A stretch of 64,000 nucleotides of DNA from Nonomuraea polychroma (GCF_004011505.1 NZ_SAUN01000001.1:9699501-9763500), one strand, 5' to 3'. Positions 15,703 through 24,369 are shown, counted from the first letter of the stretch. Program-made: numbers and translations. The notes: generated from the letters alone by a model not told the origin.

Positions 15703-16131
15703 TCATTCGGGCAGTGGCTTGCCACCGGGGCGCCGGCATGTGCGCAGGCCGGCGTCGGGCTCGTTGTTGCCGCCGCCGCGGAAGTAGACCTCGCTGACGT
15801 ATCCCCAATTGTTGTTGTCGGCCATGGTGGAGGCCCACCAGTAGTTGCGGTAGCCGCCCAGCTTGTAACCGGCGCCAGTCTTCTGGCACAGGTACCAGTC
15901 GTCGCCTGCCGGATTGATGTAGCCGACGATCCTGCCCTTCGCGGGTGACGCGTAGACCGGGATGCTCCCGCCCGGTGACCAGTCGGGGCAGTTCTGGACC
16001 GTATGGCCGTTGTGCTGGTACTGCCGGCCGCACGGCTGTGCGTCTCCCGCGGCGGCCTGCGCGGACGGAGCGGCCGCGGCCAGGCTCGCCAGCGCGAAGG
16101 ACATGGCGATCGCGGCCTGTCGAATGATCAT
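15703..16131 (-). CDS. Small secreted protein, SH3-like
   Basis: 142 residues from ATG 16131 with a strong GGGGAGG ribosome site 8 nt upstream; the longer frame to 16242 is therefore rejected. The signal peptide is MIIRQAAIAMSFALASLAAA, with cleavage near AQA. The mature protein has the SH3-like pattern IPVYASPAKGRIVGYINP, DWYLCQKTGAGYKLGGYRN and YVSEVYFRGGGNN, plus four Cys likely in disulfides. Proteins of this style bind wall or matrix, or are simply small exported actinobacterial factors. It is divergent from the Ser/Thr kinase gene. Confidence 0.8.
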   Translation of the reverse strand: MIIRQAAIAMSFALASLAAAAPSAQAAAGDAQPCGRQYQHNGHTVQNCPDWSPGGSIPVYASPAKGRIVGYINPAGDDWYLCQKTGAGYKLGGYRNYWWASTMADNNNWGYVSEVYFRGGGNNEPDAGLRTCRRPGGKPLPE

Positions 16132-16252
16132 GATGATTCCCTCCCCGTTTCGGTGTCGCTGCGTCGATCCTGCGGGCGGAGAGCGGATTCCGTAACCTGG
16201 TAGCTGCCAGGGCACGTGGACGAAGCCCTGACCATCGGCCAAGATGAGCTGA

Positions 16253-17734
16253 ATGACGGCTCCTTCCCACGCAGGTCGTTACCGGATCGAGCAGCTCATC
16301 GGCGTCGGGGGTTTCGCCACCGTCCATCTGGCCCACGACGACGAGTTGCGCTCGCCGGTGGCGGTCAAGATCCTCGCAGAGAACTGGGCCCGGCAGACCG
16401 ACGTGCGCGAGCGCTTCCTCCAGGAGGCGCGGCTGCTGCGCAGGGCCGACTCCCACCTGCTCGTGCAGGTCTTCGACCTCGGCGAGCTTGACGACGGCAG
16501 GCCGTACTTCGTGATGACGTACGCCGACCGCGGCACCCTGGAGGAGCGCCTGGCCGGCCGGTTGTTCGCCATAGACGAGACGCTCGGCCTGGTGCACGAC
16601 ATCTGCCAGGGCGTGGCCGTGCTGCACAGCATCGGCGTCGTGCACCGCGACCTGAAACCGTCGAACGTGCTGTTCTGCTCGCGGCCGGAGGGCGGTGAGC
16701 GGGTGATGGTTGCCGACCTCGGCATCGCCAGGTCCACCGACCACCTGAGTGGGCTGACGCTGCCCGCGGGCTCGCCCGGCTACCAGGCCCCCGAGCAGCT
16801 CTACTTCGACGGGGCGCCGGACGCGCGCGCCGACGTGCACGGCCTGGGGGCGCTGACGTACCACATGCTCACCGGCCAGGTGCCCGCCAAACCGGAGCAG
16901 CGGGTGCCACCGAGCGCGCTGCGGCCCGAGGTGCCGGAGGCGATCGACGCCGTGGTGATGCGTGCCCTGGATCCCGACAGGGAAGCGCGCTGGAGCGACG
17001 CCACCGCCTACGCCGTGGCCCTGTCGTCGTCGACCGTCACCCCGCCGGAGAACCCGCCCGGAGCGGTCCCGCCCGGAGCGGTCCCGCCCGAGAATGAGCT
17101 GCCGCGCGAGGGTCGCAGGCGGGGGCGGCGGATCGCGATCGCCGGCGGCACGGCGGCAGCCGTCGTGGCCGCAGTGGCCGTCACCGCCGTGGTCGTCAAC
17201 AGCGCCCAGACCCCCGATTCGCCCGGCGGTACCGATGCGACGGCGAGCCCGCCGCCCGCGACCACCGATACCAGCACCTGGCTGCGCGACGACTCCGACA
17301 TCCCCCGCCAGTATCGTGGGCCGATCGTGCAGGCGGGCACGTACTGCGAGCTGCCCGGCCTGAGCCCCGCCCTGATCGCCGCGATGCTCAAGGCCGAGTC
17401 GGGCTACGACCCCGACCTGTCCGATCCGGAGAATAACGAGTACGGCATCGCCAGGTGGACGCCCGAGGTGCTGTGGCACTGGCAGCAGGGCGGCCTGCAG
17501 AGCCCGAAGCCCACGCCGCCGCTCAGCCCCGAGCCGTCGATCGTGTCCATGGGGCGGTTCATGTGCACCCTTGGCCCTCGGGTCCAGGATCTGCCCGGCG
17601 AGCCCGCGCTCAAGCTCGCCGCCCTCTACCGCAGCGGCGTCGACCCGCTGAAACGGGCCGGCGGCATCCCCGAGCGGTGGCGCGAATACACCGAAAAGGT
17701 CTCTCGCTACATGCGCGACTACCAGCCGGCCTGA
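16253..17734 (+). CDS. Transmembrane Ser/Thr protein kinase with extracellular transglycosylase-like domain
   Basis: 493 residues. Kinase domain (about 10-260): glycine loop IGVGGFATV, VAVK with Lys39, HRDLKPSN (131-138), DLG in place of DFG (155-157), APE (179-181). A Pro-rich linker (PPGAV repeats) and a basic patch lead to one TM (about 294-315). The extracellular part (about 355-490) has LSPALIAAMLKAESGYDPD with the Glu expected of lytic transglycosylases, then NEYGIARWTPEVLWHW, which matches the G-x-x-Q/R-x-x-P region of SLT folds. Most actinobacterial kinases carry PASTA or sensor domains, so an SLT-type domain is unusual. It may bind or cleave peptidoglycan and report to the kinase. 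Start is ATG 16253. Confidence 0.9.
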   Translation: MTAPSHAGRYRIEQLIGVGGFATVHLAHDDELRSPVAVKILAENWARQTDVRERFLQEARLLRRADSHLLVQVFDLGELDDGRPYFVMTYADRGTLEERLAGRLFAIDETLGLVHDICQGVAVLHSIGVVHRDLKPSNVLFCSRPEGGERVMVADLGIARSTDHLSGLTLPAGSPGYQAPEQLYFDGAPDARADVHGLGALTYHMLTGQVPAKPEQRVPPSALRPEVPEAIDAVVMRALDPDREARWSDATAYAVALSSSTVTPPENPPGAVPPGAVPPENELPREGRRRGRRIAIAGGTAAAVVAAVAVTAVVVNSAQTPDSPGGTDATASPPPATTDTSTWLRDDSDIPRQYRGPIVQAGTYCELPGLSPALIAAMLKAESGYDPDLSDPENNEYGIARWTPEVLWHWQQGGLQSPKPTPPLSPEPSIVSMGRFMCTLGPRVQDLPGEPALKLAALYRSGVDPLKRAGGIPERWREYTEKVSRYMRDYQPA

Positions 17735-17803
17735 ACTGGCGCCTTTGGAGAACTGCAGCCGCCCGCCAGTGAGATTCAAGCGCGGCCGCCTAGCCTCGTG
17801 CCC

Positions 17804-18829
17804 ATGCGAAGAGTGGGCGTGGCGCTGGCGGCGCTGCTGGTCCTGACGGGGTGCGCGCGAGAGGCCGCCGGCGAACGCCCGCAGGGGGCGCCGTCGCCGA
17901 CTGCCTCAGGAACGTCCGATGCCCGAAGCGGGCTGCTGGGTGCGCTGGCCGACGTCTCTGGCGGGGGGCCCGCCGCCGCGTACCTCGAATACGGGGAACC
18001 GGCCTGGTGGCGCCGCTTCGGCGGCTCCGGCGACGGGCGCCGATGGCTGCCTGCGGTCGGTTCCGGTCTCGGGAGCCTGGCCCATGCCGCGGCGGCACTG
18101 CCGAAGGCCACAGGCATGACACCCGAGGCGGGTAAGCGGGCGATCGCGATCGGCGTGCCGCCGAAGCAGGCATTCCGGTTCGACGGCGGTGTCGACGCAG
18201 GCGCGGTACGGACGAAGCTGGCCGCGCTCGGAGCCAAGCCCGACCGCCTGGGCGGTCGCGACGGGTTCTCCTTGGCTTCCGATGGCGAGATGGATCTGTC
18301 CCGCACGATCGTTCCTGGGGTGACCAACCAGCTCAACAAGGTCGTAGTCACCGACACCATGGTGGCGACGGCCTCGGCCACCGGGCCGCTGGCGGCCGTC
18401 ATGGGAAGCGGGCCCTCGCTGGCCGACAGCCCGGATCACGCTGCGGTGGCCGCCTGCCTCGGTGATGTCGCCGCCGCCACGATCATGGCCCCGTCAGAGC
18501 AGGGCTCCGTCACGCTGTACGGCGTGGGGCTGCGCCGCCCCGCCGGCCTGGCCGACCGGGCGGTCAACATCATCTGTGTCCTGCCCTCCGCGTCCGCCGC
18601 CACTGAGGTGGAACAGTCGCTGACGACTCGGCTCACCCCCACGGCGAGTACGCACAACGGCGGGGCGTACGGCGACTACGCAGCGGAGATCACCCACGAC
18701 CGGGTCCCCGCCGACGGGCGCACGGTGCTGAGGGCCGTCCTGACGCTGAACGACAAGACGGACGTGCTGTTCGTCAACCGGCTGCTGTACCAGGGCGAGT
18801 TGGAGGCGCTGAGCGGCCTATCCCGGTGA
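17804..18829 (+). CDS. Hypothetical lipoprotein
   Basis: 341 residues from ATG 17804. A signal peptide with lipobox VLTGCA (Cys about residue 19) is followed by a Ser/Thr/Pro-rich linker. The rest has alternating beta-rich segments (AIAIGVPPKQAFRFDGG, IIVPG-like turns, VTLYGVGLRRP, VLRAVLTLNDKTDVLFVNRL). No enzyme motif is seen. It lies 70 bp after the kinase gene on the same strand, so it could be co-transcribed and act at the cell surface with it. GTG 17798 is an alternative start. Confidence 0.75.
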   Translation: MRRVGVALAALLVLTGCAREAAGERPQGAPSPTASGTSDARSGLLGALADVSGGGPAAAYLEYGEPAWWRRFGGSGDGRRWLPAVGSGLGSLAHAAAALPKATGMTPEAGKRAIAIGVPPKQAFRFDGGVDAGAVRTKLAALGAKPDRLGGRDGFSLASDGEMDLSRTIVPGVTNQLNKVVVTDTMVATASATGPLAAVMGSGPSLADSPDHAAVAACLGDVAAATIMAPSEQGSVTLYGVGLRRPAGLADRAVNIICVLPSASAATEVEQSLTTRLTPTASTHNGGAYGDYAAEITHDRVPADGRTVLRAVLTLNDKTDVLFVNRLLYQGELEALSGLSR

Positions 18830-18888
18830 GGCGCCTGCCGCACCAGCGGTCACCCCGGCCGTCCCAGTCCTGGCAAGCGGGCTGAGGC

Positions 18889-19122
18889 GACGCTATCGCG
18901 GCCCGCGCTCGTGCCAAGGGGCAGTCCGCGCAGTCGTACATGCTGTCACTTTTGGTGGCGGACGCGCGCCGTTCTCGCAACATCGACCTCATAGCCCAGT
19001 TCGAAGGGCGTGACGACGGCATGCACAGCGCTCCGGGGCAGACTGCGGACCTCGTTCGCCAGGCGCGAGCCGAACGTGAGGAGCAACTAGCTGAGTCCAC
19101 CGGAGACTGCCGGTGCTCGTGA
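18889..19122 (+). pseudogene. N-terminally truncated VapB/FitA-like antitoxin
   Basis: The frame reads AIAARARAKGQSAQSYMLSL, LVADARR, and ends ELAESTGDC-like, matching actinobacterial ribbon-helix-helix antitoxins from the middle of their N-terminal domain onward. The leading beta strand and start codon are missing: a TGA at 18883 precedes the similarity. The first usable ATG (18940) would give 60 residues but has no ribosome site and lacks the DNA-binding strand. Its stop overlaps the PIN toxin start by 10 bp, as in intact pairs. Confidence 0.6.
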
Positions 19123-19508
19123 TCGATGCGTCTGTCGTGATCAACGCGCTGACTGACGACGGAGAAGCCGGTCGCGCTGCCCGTAAGGCGATCATGACCG
19201 ATCCCACCTGGATCGCACCCGGCCACATGCCGAGCGAAGTCGCCCACGTCATCACCCGCCTCGTCAGGCAAGAACTGATCAGCCAAGCACGTGGGCGGAG
19301 CGCCTTCGAAGCGCTTGCCCAGACGGAGATCGAATTGGCCGACATCCGGCCTCTTCTGCCCCGTATCTGGCAACTGCGGGGCAACATCAAGGCCCATGAC
19401 GCCGCCTACGTGGCCCTGGCCGAAATGGAGGGCTGCACCTTGGTGACCAGCGATGCGAAGCTCGCCGGCCTCCCCGTGGGCATCGGGTGCGACATTCGCC
19501 TCGTGTAA
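19113..19508 (+). CDS. PIN-domain toxin, VapC family
   Basis: 131 residues from GTG 19113 with GGAG 10-15 nt upstream. The four acidic metal-binding residues are in place: Asp5 (LVIDAS), Glu42 (PSEVAH), Asp96 (AHDAAYVALAE) and Asp114 (TSDAKL). VapC toxins are Mg2+-dependent RNases that cut tRNA or rRNA and are held in check by the co-encoded antitoxin. Here the antitoxin frame looks truncated, so the toxin is either weakly active, controlled from elsewhere, or the short antitoxin still binds it through its C-terminal half. Confidence 0.88.
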   Translation: MLVIDASVVINALTDDGEAGRAARKAIMTDPTWIAPGHMPSEVAHVITRLVRQELISQARGRSAFEALAQTEIELADIRPLLPRIWQLRGNIKAHDAAYVALAEMEGCTLVTSDAKLAGLPVGIGCDIRLV

Positions 19509-19564
19509 GAGGCTCGGGGGCCGCGCGTAGGCGGCGGGACGCTCGGTCCGATGACGTCAGGGCG

Positions 19565-20446
19565 TCATTCGAGCGGGATCAGGCGGGCCAGCTGGGCGGC
19601 GTTGATCTGGGCGTAGTCGCGGTAGCAGTTGTTCATGAGGACGTGGGTCTGCTCGGCGTCCTCGGCCAGGCGCCGTAGTTTGGGCGCCCATTCCTGCAGT
19701 TCCTTCTCCTGGTAGAGGTAGCCGAACCGCTCGTGGACGTCCTTGCTGGTCCATTTCTCCGAATGGCCATGGAAGCGCACCACGGCCAGGTCTGCCGTGG
19801 CGGCGAGGACGGGCGGCACGGAGTCGGGGTAGCCCTGGGGCATGTCCACGCTCACGTACGGCAGGCCGTAGGAGGTCAGGAAGTCCAGCGTCTCGGCCTG
19901 GTTCTCCTTGCTCATCCAGGTGTGGTTGCGGAACTCGACGGAGATGCGCAGCGGATCGCAGCGGGCCTTGCACTCCAGGATGTACTGCTTGTTGCGCTTG
20001 CTGATGGGGAACCAGCGCGGAAACTGGAACAGGATCGCGCCCAGCCGGCTCGTTTCGTGCAGCGGGGCCAGGGCCGCGAGGAAGCGGTCCCATACGTGAT
20101 CGACCATCTGGGGGTCCAGGTCGCGTAGGTAGAGGTTCTGCTTCGGGGCTTCTCCCAGCCGTTCGCGCAGGTCCTTGTACAGCGCTGTCGGCTTGGTCGG
20201 GTGCTGGGTCAGCAGGGAGAACGCCTTGATGTCGAAGGTGAAGCCGGCAGGGGTCCGGTCACGCCAGAGCGATACCGTGCTTTCCGCGGGTGGTGAGTAG
20301 TAGGACGAGTCCACCTCCACCAGGGGAAACCGGCTCGCGTAGAAGCTCAGTCTCTCCTGGGCGGAGGTGACGTCGTCGGGGTACCACCCCGAGGCCAGCA
20401 GGGTCTTGTCGGTCCACGAGGCGGTGCCCACCAGGATGCGACCCAT
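19565..20446 (-). CDS. DUF72-family (YecE-like) protein
   Basis: 293 residues from the ATG at 20446 (MGRILVGTASWTDKTLL). Family motifs: GTASWTD, then YASRFPLVEVDSSYY, FDIKAFSLLTQHP, LGAILFQFPRWF, RISVEFRNHTWM and VVRFHGHSEKWT. The last segment, ELQEWAPKLRRLAED with HVLMNNCYRDYAQ, is the usual DUF72 end. DUF72 proteins have a TIM-barrel fold and unknown activity. The open frame extends inside xylB but that part is a shadow. It follows xylB by 30 bp on the same strand, so it may be the last gene of the xyl transcript. Confidence 0.88.
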   Translation of the reverse strand: MGRILVGTASWTDKTLLASGWYPDDVTSAQERLSFYASRFPLVEVDSSYYSPPAESTVSLWRDRTPAGFTFDIKAFSLLTQHPTKPTALYKDLRERLGEAPKQNLYLRDLDPQMVDHVWDRFLAALAPLHETSRLGAILFQFPRWFPISKRNKQYILECKARCDPLRISVEFRNHTWMSKENQAETLDFLTSYGLPYVSVDMPQGYPDSVPPVLAATADLAVVRFHGHSEKWTSKDVHERFGYLYQEKELQEWAPKLRRLAEDAEQTHVLMNNCYRDYAQINAAQLARLIPLE

Positions 20447-20475
20447 GCCCACACCCGTACCCGACCCTGAATGCG

Positions 20476-21894
20476 TCAGTCGAGGATGTGGGCGGTGGCG
20501 CGGGCGTAGCGGTGGCGGATTTCCGGGACGGCCTCGCCTTCGTAGGTCTCCGTGTCCTCCGACTGCCAGTCCGGGGTGGTGACGAGGGTGGCGGCCTGGT
20601 ACGCGGCGCCGTTGGCGACGTATTCGGCCGGTGGCGGCACCGTGATGGGGACGCCGAAGATCGTGGGGGCGATGCGGCGGACGGCATCCGAGCGGGCGGC
20701 GCCGCCGATCAGGAGCACCCGCTCGGGGCGCATGGCCAGCGCGTCCAGGGCGTCGGCCAGGCCGCACAGCATGCCCTCGATGGCCGCCCGGGCCAGGTGG
20801 GCCGGGGTTGAGGTGGACAGGGTCAGACCGTGGATGGAGCCGGTCGCGGTGGGGCGGTTGGGGGTGCGCTCGCCCTCCAGGTAGGGAACCAGCGTCAGAC
20901 CGTCGGCCCCCGGGGGTGCCTGGAGGGCCAGGTTGCTCAGATCGTCGAGGCCGACGCCGGTGATGCGGGCGGCCGCGTCCATGACTCTGGCGGCGTTGAG
21001 GGTGCATACCAGGGGGAGGAAGCGTCCCGTCGCGTCGGCGAAGCCGGCGACCGCGCCCGTGGGGTCGGCGCTGGGTGTCTCCGCGACCGCGAAGACGGTG
21101 CCGGAGGTGCCGAGCGACACCACGACGTCACCGGACTTGGCGCCGACGCCGAGGGCCGCGGCCATGTTGTCACCTGTCCCGGGGGCGATCAGAATCCCCT
21201 CACCACCGATGACCTCGTCCGCCGGGCCCAGCACCCGGGGCAGTAGTGGCGCCGCTCCGAAGGCGGCCTTCAGCAGGTCCGTACGGTACGCACCGGTAAA
21301 AGGCGACCAGTAGCCGGTGCCCGAGGCGTCGCCCCGGTCCGTGGTGAGGTGGGAGAGGGGCGGGGCCGGGGCGTCCTGCCAGGCTTCCCGGGAGAAGGGC
21401 ACACCAGAGGCGAGCGCGCCCGCGAGCCGCCACGTGAGCCAGTCGTGCGGCAGGCACACCGCCGCCGTACGCCGGGCGCTGGAAGGCTCGTGCTCGGCCA
21501 GCCACCGCAGCTTGGTGACCGTGAACGAGGCCACCGGCACCGAACCGACCGCGTCCGCCCACGCCTGTGGACCGCCCAGCTCCGCGATCAGGTCGAGGGC
21601 GGCCTGGGCGGAGCGGGTGTCGTTCCAGAGGAGGGCGTCGCGTACGACATTTCCGGACTCGTCCAGGCAGACCATGCCGTGCTGCTGCCCGGCGACGCTG
21701 ATGGCCGCCACGCCGTCCAGCCCGCCGGCCTCCTCGATGGCCCGCAGCAACGCCGCCCACCAGTGCGACGGGTGCACCTCCGTGCCGTCCGGATGCGGCG
21801 CCCGGCCCTGCCGCACCAGCGCGCCCGTCTCCGCGTCACGAATGACGACCTTGCAACTCTGCGTCGAAGAATCGACTCCAGCGACCAGCGTCAC
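20476..21894 (-). CDS. xylB: Xylulokinase
   Basis: 472 residues, FGGY family. It phosphorylates D-xylulose to D-xylulose-5-phosphate with ATP. Visible motifs: VAGVDSSTQSCKVVI (N-terminal phosphate loop), AISVAGQQHGMVCLD, ALLWNDTRS, VTKLRWLAEHEP, the second ATPase-half signature VVSLGTSGTVFAV, and LIGGAARSDAVRRI near the end. The GTG start overlaps the xylA stop by 4 bp (GTGA), with AGGAG just upstream. Together with xylA it forms the complete isomerase pathway for xylose entry into the pentose phosphate route. Confidence 0.95.
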   Translation of the reverse strand: MTLVAGVDSSTQSCKVVIRDAETGALVRQGRAPHPDGTEVHPSHWWAALLRAIEEAGGLDGVAAISVAGQQHGMVCLDESGNVVRDALLWNDTRSAQAALDLIAELGGPQAWADAVGSVPVASFTVTKLRWLAEHEPSSARRTAAVCLPHDWLTWRLAGALASGVPFSREAWQDAPAPPLSHLTTDRGDASGTGYWSPFTGAYRTDLLKAAFGAAPLLPRVLGPADEVIGGEGILIAPGTGDNMAAALGVGAKSGDVVVSLGTSGTVFAVAETPSADPTGAVAGFADATGRFLPLVCTLNAARVMDAAARITGVGLDDLSNLALQAPPGADGLTLVPYLEGERTPNRPTATGSIHGLTLSTSTPAHLARAAIEGMLCGLADALDALAMRPERVLLIGGAARSDAVRRIAPTIFGVPITVPPPAEYVANGAAYQAATLVTTPDWQSEDTETYEGEAVPEIRHRYARATAHILD

Positions 21895-23036
21895 CCACGA
21901 ACTCCTAACAAGTGCTCCAGCGCCAGCTGGTTGAGATGCGTGAAATGGTATCCGCGCTGAGCGGCTGCGTCGGGATCGAAGTCGTCCCCGGCCAGATCGG
22001 CCAGCGTCTCACCGCGGTTGAGCGAGGGCAGGGCGAGCTCCTCGACCCGCGAGGCCCGCAGGGCGTCACGGACCTCCGGGTCGGCCCGGAAGGTGCGCGC
22101 TTTCTCCCGCAGGATCAGGTAGGTCCGCATGTTGGCCGCCGCCGACACCCACACGTCGGAGGGGTCCTCCGTACGCAGCGGCTTGTAGTCGAAGTGGCGT
22201 GGTCCGTCGTAGCCACCGTGCTCCAGCAGGTCCACCAGGAAGAAGGCGCTCATCACGTCGCCGTGCCCGAAGATCAGGTCCTGGTCGAAGCGCGGCCCGT
22301 GCTGACCGTTGAGGTCGATGTGGAACAGCTTGCCGTGCCACAACGCCTGCGCTATGCCGTGCACGAAGTTGAGCCCGGCCATCTGCTCGTGGCCGACCTC
22401 AGGGTTGAGCCCCACCATGTCGGGATGTTCGAGCTCGCCGATGAACGCCAGCGCGTGCCCGATCGTCGGCAGCAGGATGTCGCCCCGCGGCTCGTTGGGC
22501 TTCGGCTCGATGGCGAAGCGGATGTCGTAGCCGCGCTCGCGCACGTACCCGCACAGCAGGTCGAGGGCCTCCTTGTAGCGGGCGAGCGCGGCCCGCACGT
22601 CCTTGGCCGCGTCGGACTCGGCGCCCTCGCGCCCGCCCCAGCACACGTATGTGCGGGCGCCCAGCGAGGCGGCCAGGTCGAGGTTGCGCATCACCTTGCG
22701 CAGGGCGTATCGCCGCACGTCGCGGTCGTTGCTGGTGAACGCGCCGTCACGGAAGACGGGGTGCGTGAACAGGTTGGTGGTGGCCATGGGCACTTTCAGC
22801 CCGGTCTCGGCGAGCGCTTTCCGGAAGGCCGCGATCGCCCGATCGCGATCCGCCTCGACGGCGAGCAGGTCGTCGTCGTGGAAAGTGACGCCATAGGCTC
22901 CGAGCTCCGCCAGCCGGTGCACGCTCTCCACGGGATCGAGAGGCGCCCGGGTGGCATCCCCGAACGGGTCGCGTGCCTGCCAGCCGACCGTCCACAGACC
23001 GAACGTGAATCGATCATCAGGGGTTGGCTCGTACAT
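21891..23036 (-). CDS. xylA: Xylose isomerase
   Basis: 381 residues, the compact actinobacterial class I form (Streptomyces enzymes have about 385-390). It interconverts D-xylose and D-xylulose. Active-site residues are visible: TFHDDD (His53, Asp56), AIEPKPNEPRGD (metal Glu and catalytic Lys), GLNPEVGHEQMAG (Glu, His), FHIDLNGQHGPRFDQDL (metal Asp residues) and HFDYKPLR (Asp). A GGGGAG ribosome site lies 9 nt before the ATG. No xylose-type ROK/XylR regulator is next to it; the closest upstream regulator is a MarR protein. Confidence 0.96.
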   Translation of the reverse strand: MYEPTPDDRFTFGLWTVGWQARDPFGDATRAPLDPVESVHRLAELGAYGVTFHDDDLLAVEADRDRAIAAFRKALAETGLKVPMATTNLFTHPVFRDGAFTSNDRDVRRYALRKVMRNLDLAASLGARTYVCWGGREGAESDAAKDVRAALARYKEALDLLCGYVRERGYDIRFAIEPKPNEPRGDILLPTIGHALAFIGELEHPDMVGLNPEVGHEQMAGLNFVHGIAQALWHGKLFHIDLNGQHGPRFDQDLIFGHGDVMSAFFLVDLLEHGGYDGPRHFDYKPLRTEDPSDVWVSAAANMRTYLILREKARTFRADPEVRDALRASRVEELALPSLNRGETLADLAGDDFDPDAAAQRGYHFTHLNQLALEHLLGVRG

Positions 23037-23065
23037 GATTCGATGCTCCCCTGGCGATCAGTTGT

Positions 23066-23254
23066 TCACAAGCCCGAAGGATCCCGTCCCACGCTGATCT
23101 CCTCGGCGATCTTGCGTATTTCCGCCACCTCGAGGCCGGGAGCCTTGGGCAGGTCGCGCAGCAGCGCGTCCATCACCACGGGCACGGGCTGGCCGGCGAA
23201 GCGGCCCGCAATGCCATGGACCGCCCTGAACAGTGCCTCTTCGGTGTCGTGCAT
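23066..23254 (-). CDS. Conserved-looking 62-residue protein
   Basis: ATG 23254 is preceded by GAGGAG with 6-nt spacing, a strong ribosome site. The protein starts MHDTEEALFRAVHGIA, then VVMDALLRDLPKAP and EVAEIRKIAEEIS; it looks alpha-helical and amphipathic. No family is recognised. It lies 59 bp after the MarR gene and 29 bp before xylA on the same strand, so it may belong to either unit. Confidence 0.65.
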   Translation of the reverse strand: MHDTEEALFRAVHGIAGRFAGQPVPVVMDALLRDLPKAPGLEVAEIRKIAEEISVGRDPSGL

Positions 23255-23313
23255 CGGCATCTCCTCGATCGGGTACGCCAGCACGCTACGGCCTTCACCC
23301 GACACTTTTCGCG

Positions 23314-23799
23314 CTATCGCTCCAGCGTGTTCCCTCCGGCCGCGGAAACGTTCCCGTCGGCCGCGGAAACGATGGCCGAACAGATCTCGTCCAGCTCGCG
23401 TACCTGCTCGGGCTTGAGCACGTCGAACAGGGTCCGCCGCACCTCCTCCACGTGCCCGGGAGCGGCGGCGGCGAGCGCGGCGTACCCCTCGTCGGTGAGC
23501 ACGGCCACGTTGCCGCGGCGGTCGGACGGCGACCGCTCGCGGCGCACCCAGCCGCGCTCCTCCAGACGCGCCACCGCGTGCGAGAGGCGGCTCTGGGAGC
23601 TCTGCGCGCTGGCGGCCAGCTCGCTCATCCGCATCGCCCGGCCGGGCGCCTCGGACAGGCGTACGAGGATCACGTAGTAGGCGTGCGGCATGTTCGCGTC
23701 CCGCTGGAGCTGGCGATCGAGCGCCTCGTTGATCAGCTGCGTCGCCGCCAGCAACCTCCGCCAAGTCTGTTGCTCGTCCTTATCCAGCCATCTCGTCAC
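23314..23799 (-). CDS. MarR-family transcriptional regulator
   Basis: 161 residues from GTG 23799 (MTRWLDKDEQQTWRRLLAAT). Winged helix: RMSELAASAQSSQSRLSHAV, ARLEERGWVRRE, wing DRRGNVAVLTDEGYAAL. The C-terminal dimer helix ends in a duplicated DGNVSAAGGN-type tail, encoded by a short DNA repeat (GGCCGCGGAAACG twice). It is divergent from a VOC-family dioxygenase-like gene. The 60-bp space is AT-rich, with TTACTTGA and ATACTTA half-sites around 23811-23833 that could be its operator. Confidence 0.9.
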   Translation of the reverse strand: MTRWLDKDEQQTWRRLLAATQLINEALDRQLQRDANMPHAYYVILVRLSEAPGRAMRMSELAASAQSSQSRLSHAVARLEERGWVRRERSPSDRRGNVAVLTDEGYAALAAAAPGHVEEVRRTLFDVLKPEQVRELDEICSAIVSAADGNVSAAGGNTLER

Positions 23800-23859
23800 G
23801 CTCTCAATTTACTTGAACTCTCATATACTTACGGTGGATTCTGCGGAAAGGGGATCACC

Positions 23860-24369
23860 ATGCCGGTCCATCGGCTCAACCACGCGGTGCTTTACGTCCG
23901 TGACGTGGAGCGCAGCGTCGCCTTCTATCAGGAGGCCCTCGGCTTCCAGGTCGTGATGGGCATGAAGGGCGCCGCCTTCCTGCAGGCTCCCGGCTCGACG
24001 AACGATCACGACCTGGGCCTGTTCGAGATCGGCGAGAACGCCGCGGCGTCGCCGGCCGGCCACACCTCCGTGGGTCTCTACCACCTGGCCTGGGAGGTCG
24101 ACACCCTCGACGAGCTGGAGCGGGTCGCGGCCAAGCTGGCCGAGCTCGGCGCGCTGGTCGGCGCGTCCGACCACAGCACCACCAAGGCGCTGTACGCCAA
24201 GGACCCCGACGGGCTGGAGTTCGAGGTGTCATGGCTGGTGCCGGCCGCGCTGCTGACCGACGAGACCCGGGCCGCCCGCGCCACGATCCGCCCGCTCGAC
24301 CTCAGCGCCGACAAGGAGCGGTACGGCGCCCAGACGCGGGGCGGCGTGGGCGTGTCCATCCCGGCCTGA
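23860..24369 (+). CDS. VOC-family metalloprotein (glyoxalase/extradiol dioxygenase-like)
   Basis: 169 residues. Two beta-alpha-beta-beta-beta modules are visible: LNHAVLYVRDVERSVAFYQE with metal His6, then VGLYHLAWEVDTLDELERVA (second metal His) and KDPDGLEFEVSWL (metal Glu). This His-His-Glu set fits VOC metal enzymes such as ring-cleaving dioxygenases, glyoxalases or fosfomycin-type thiol transferases. AAGGGG lies upstream. It is divergent from, and probably controlled by, the MarR regulator, so a role against an aromatic or electrophilic compound is plausible. Confidence 0.88.
   Translation: MPVHRLNHAVLYVRDVERSVAFYQEALGFQVVMGMKGAAFLQAPGSTNDHDLGLFEIGENAAASPAGHTSVGLYHLAWEVDTLDELERVAAKLAELGALVGASDHSTTKALYAKDPDGLEFEVSWLVPAALLTDETRAARATIRPLDLSADKERYGAQTRGGVGVSIPA

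Noticed and set aside
15674..17779. 701-codon open frame antisense to the Ser/Thr kinase and neighbours
   Set aside because: Runs opposite a gene with full kinase motifs; composition is Arg/Gly/His-rich as expected for a high-GC shadow frame and it has no family likeness.
21912..23417. 501-codon plus-strand frame over xylA
   Set aside because: Complementary shadow of xylose isomerase; no ribosome site or domain.
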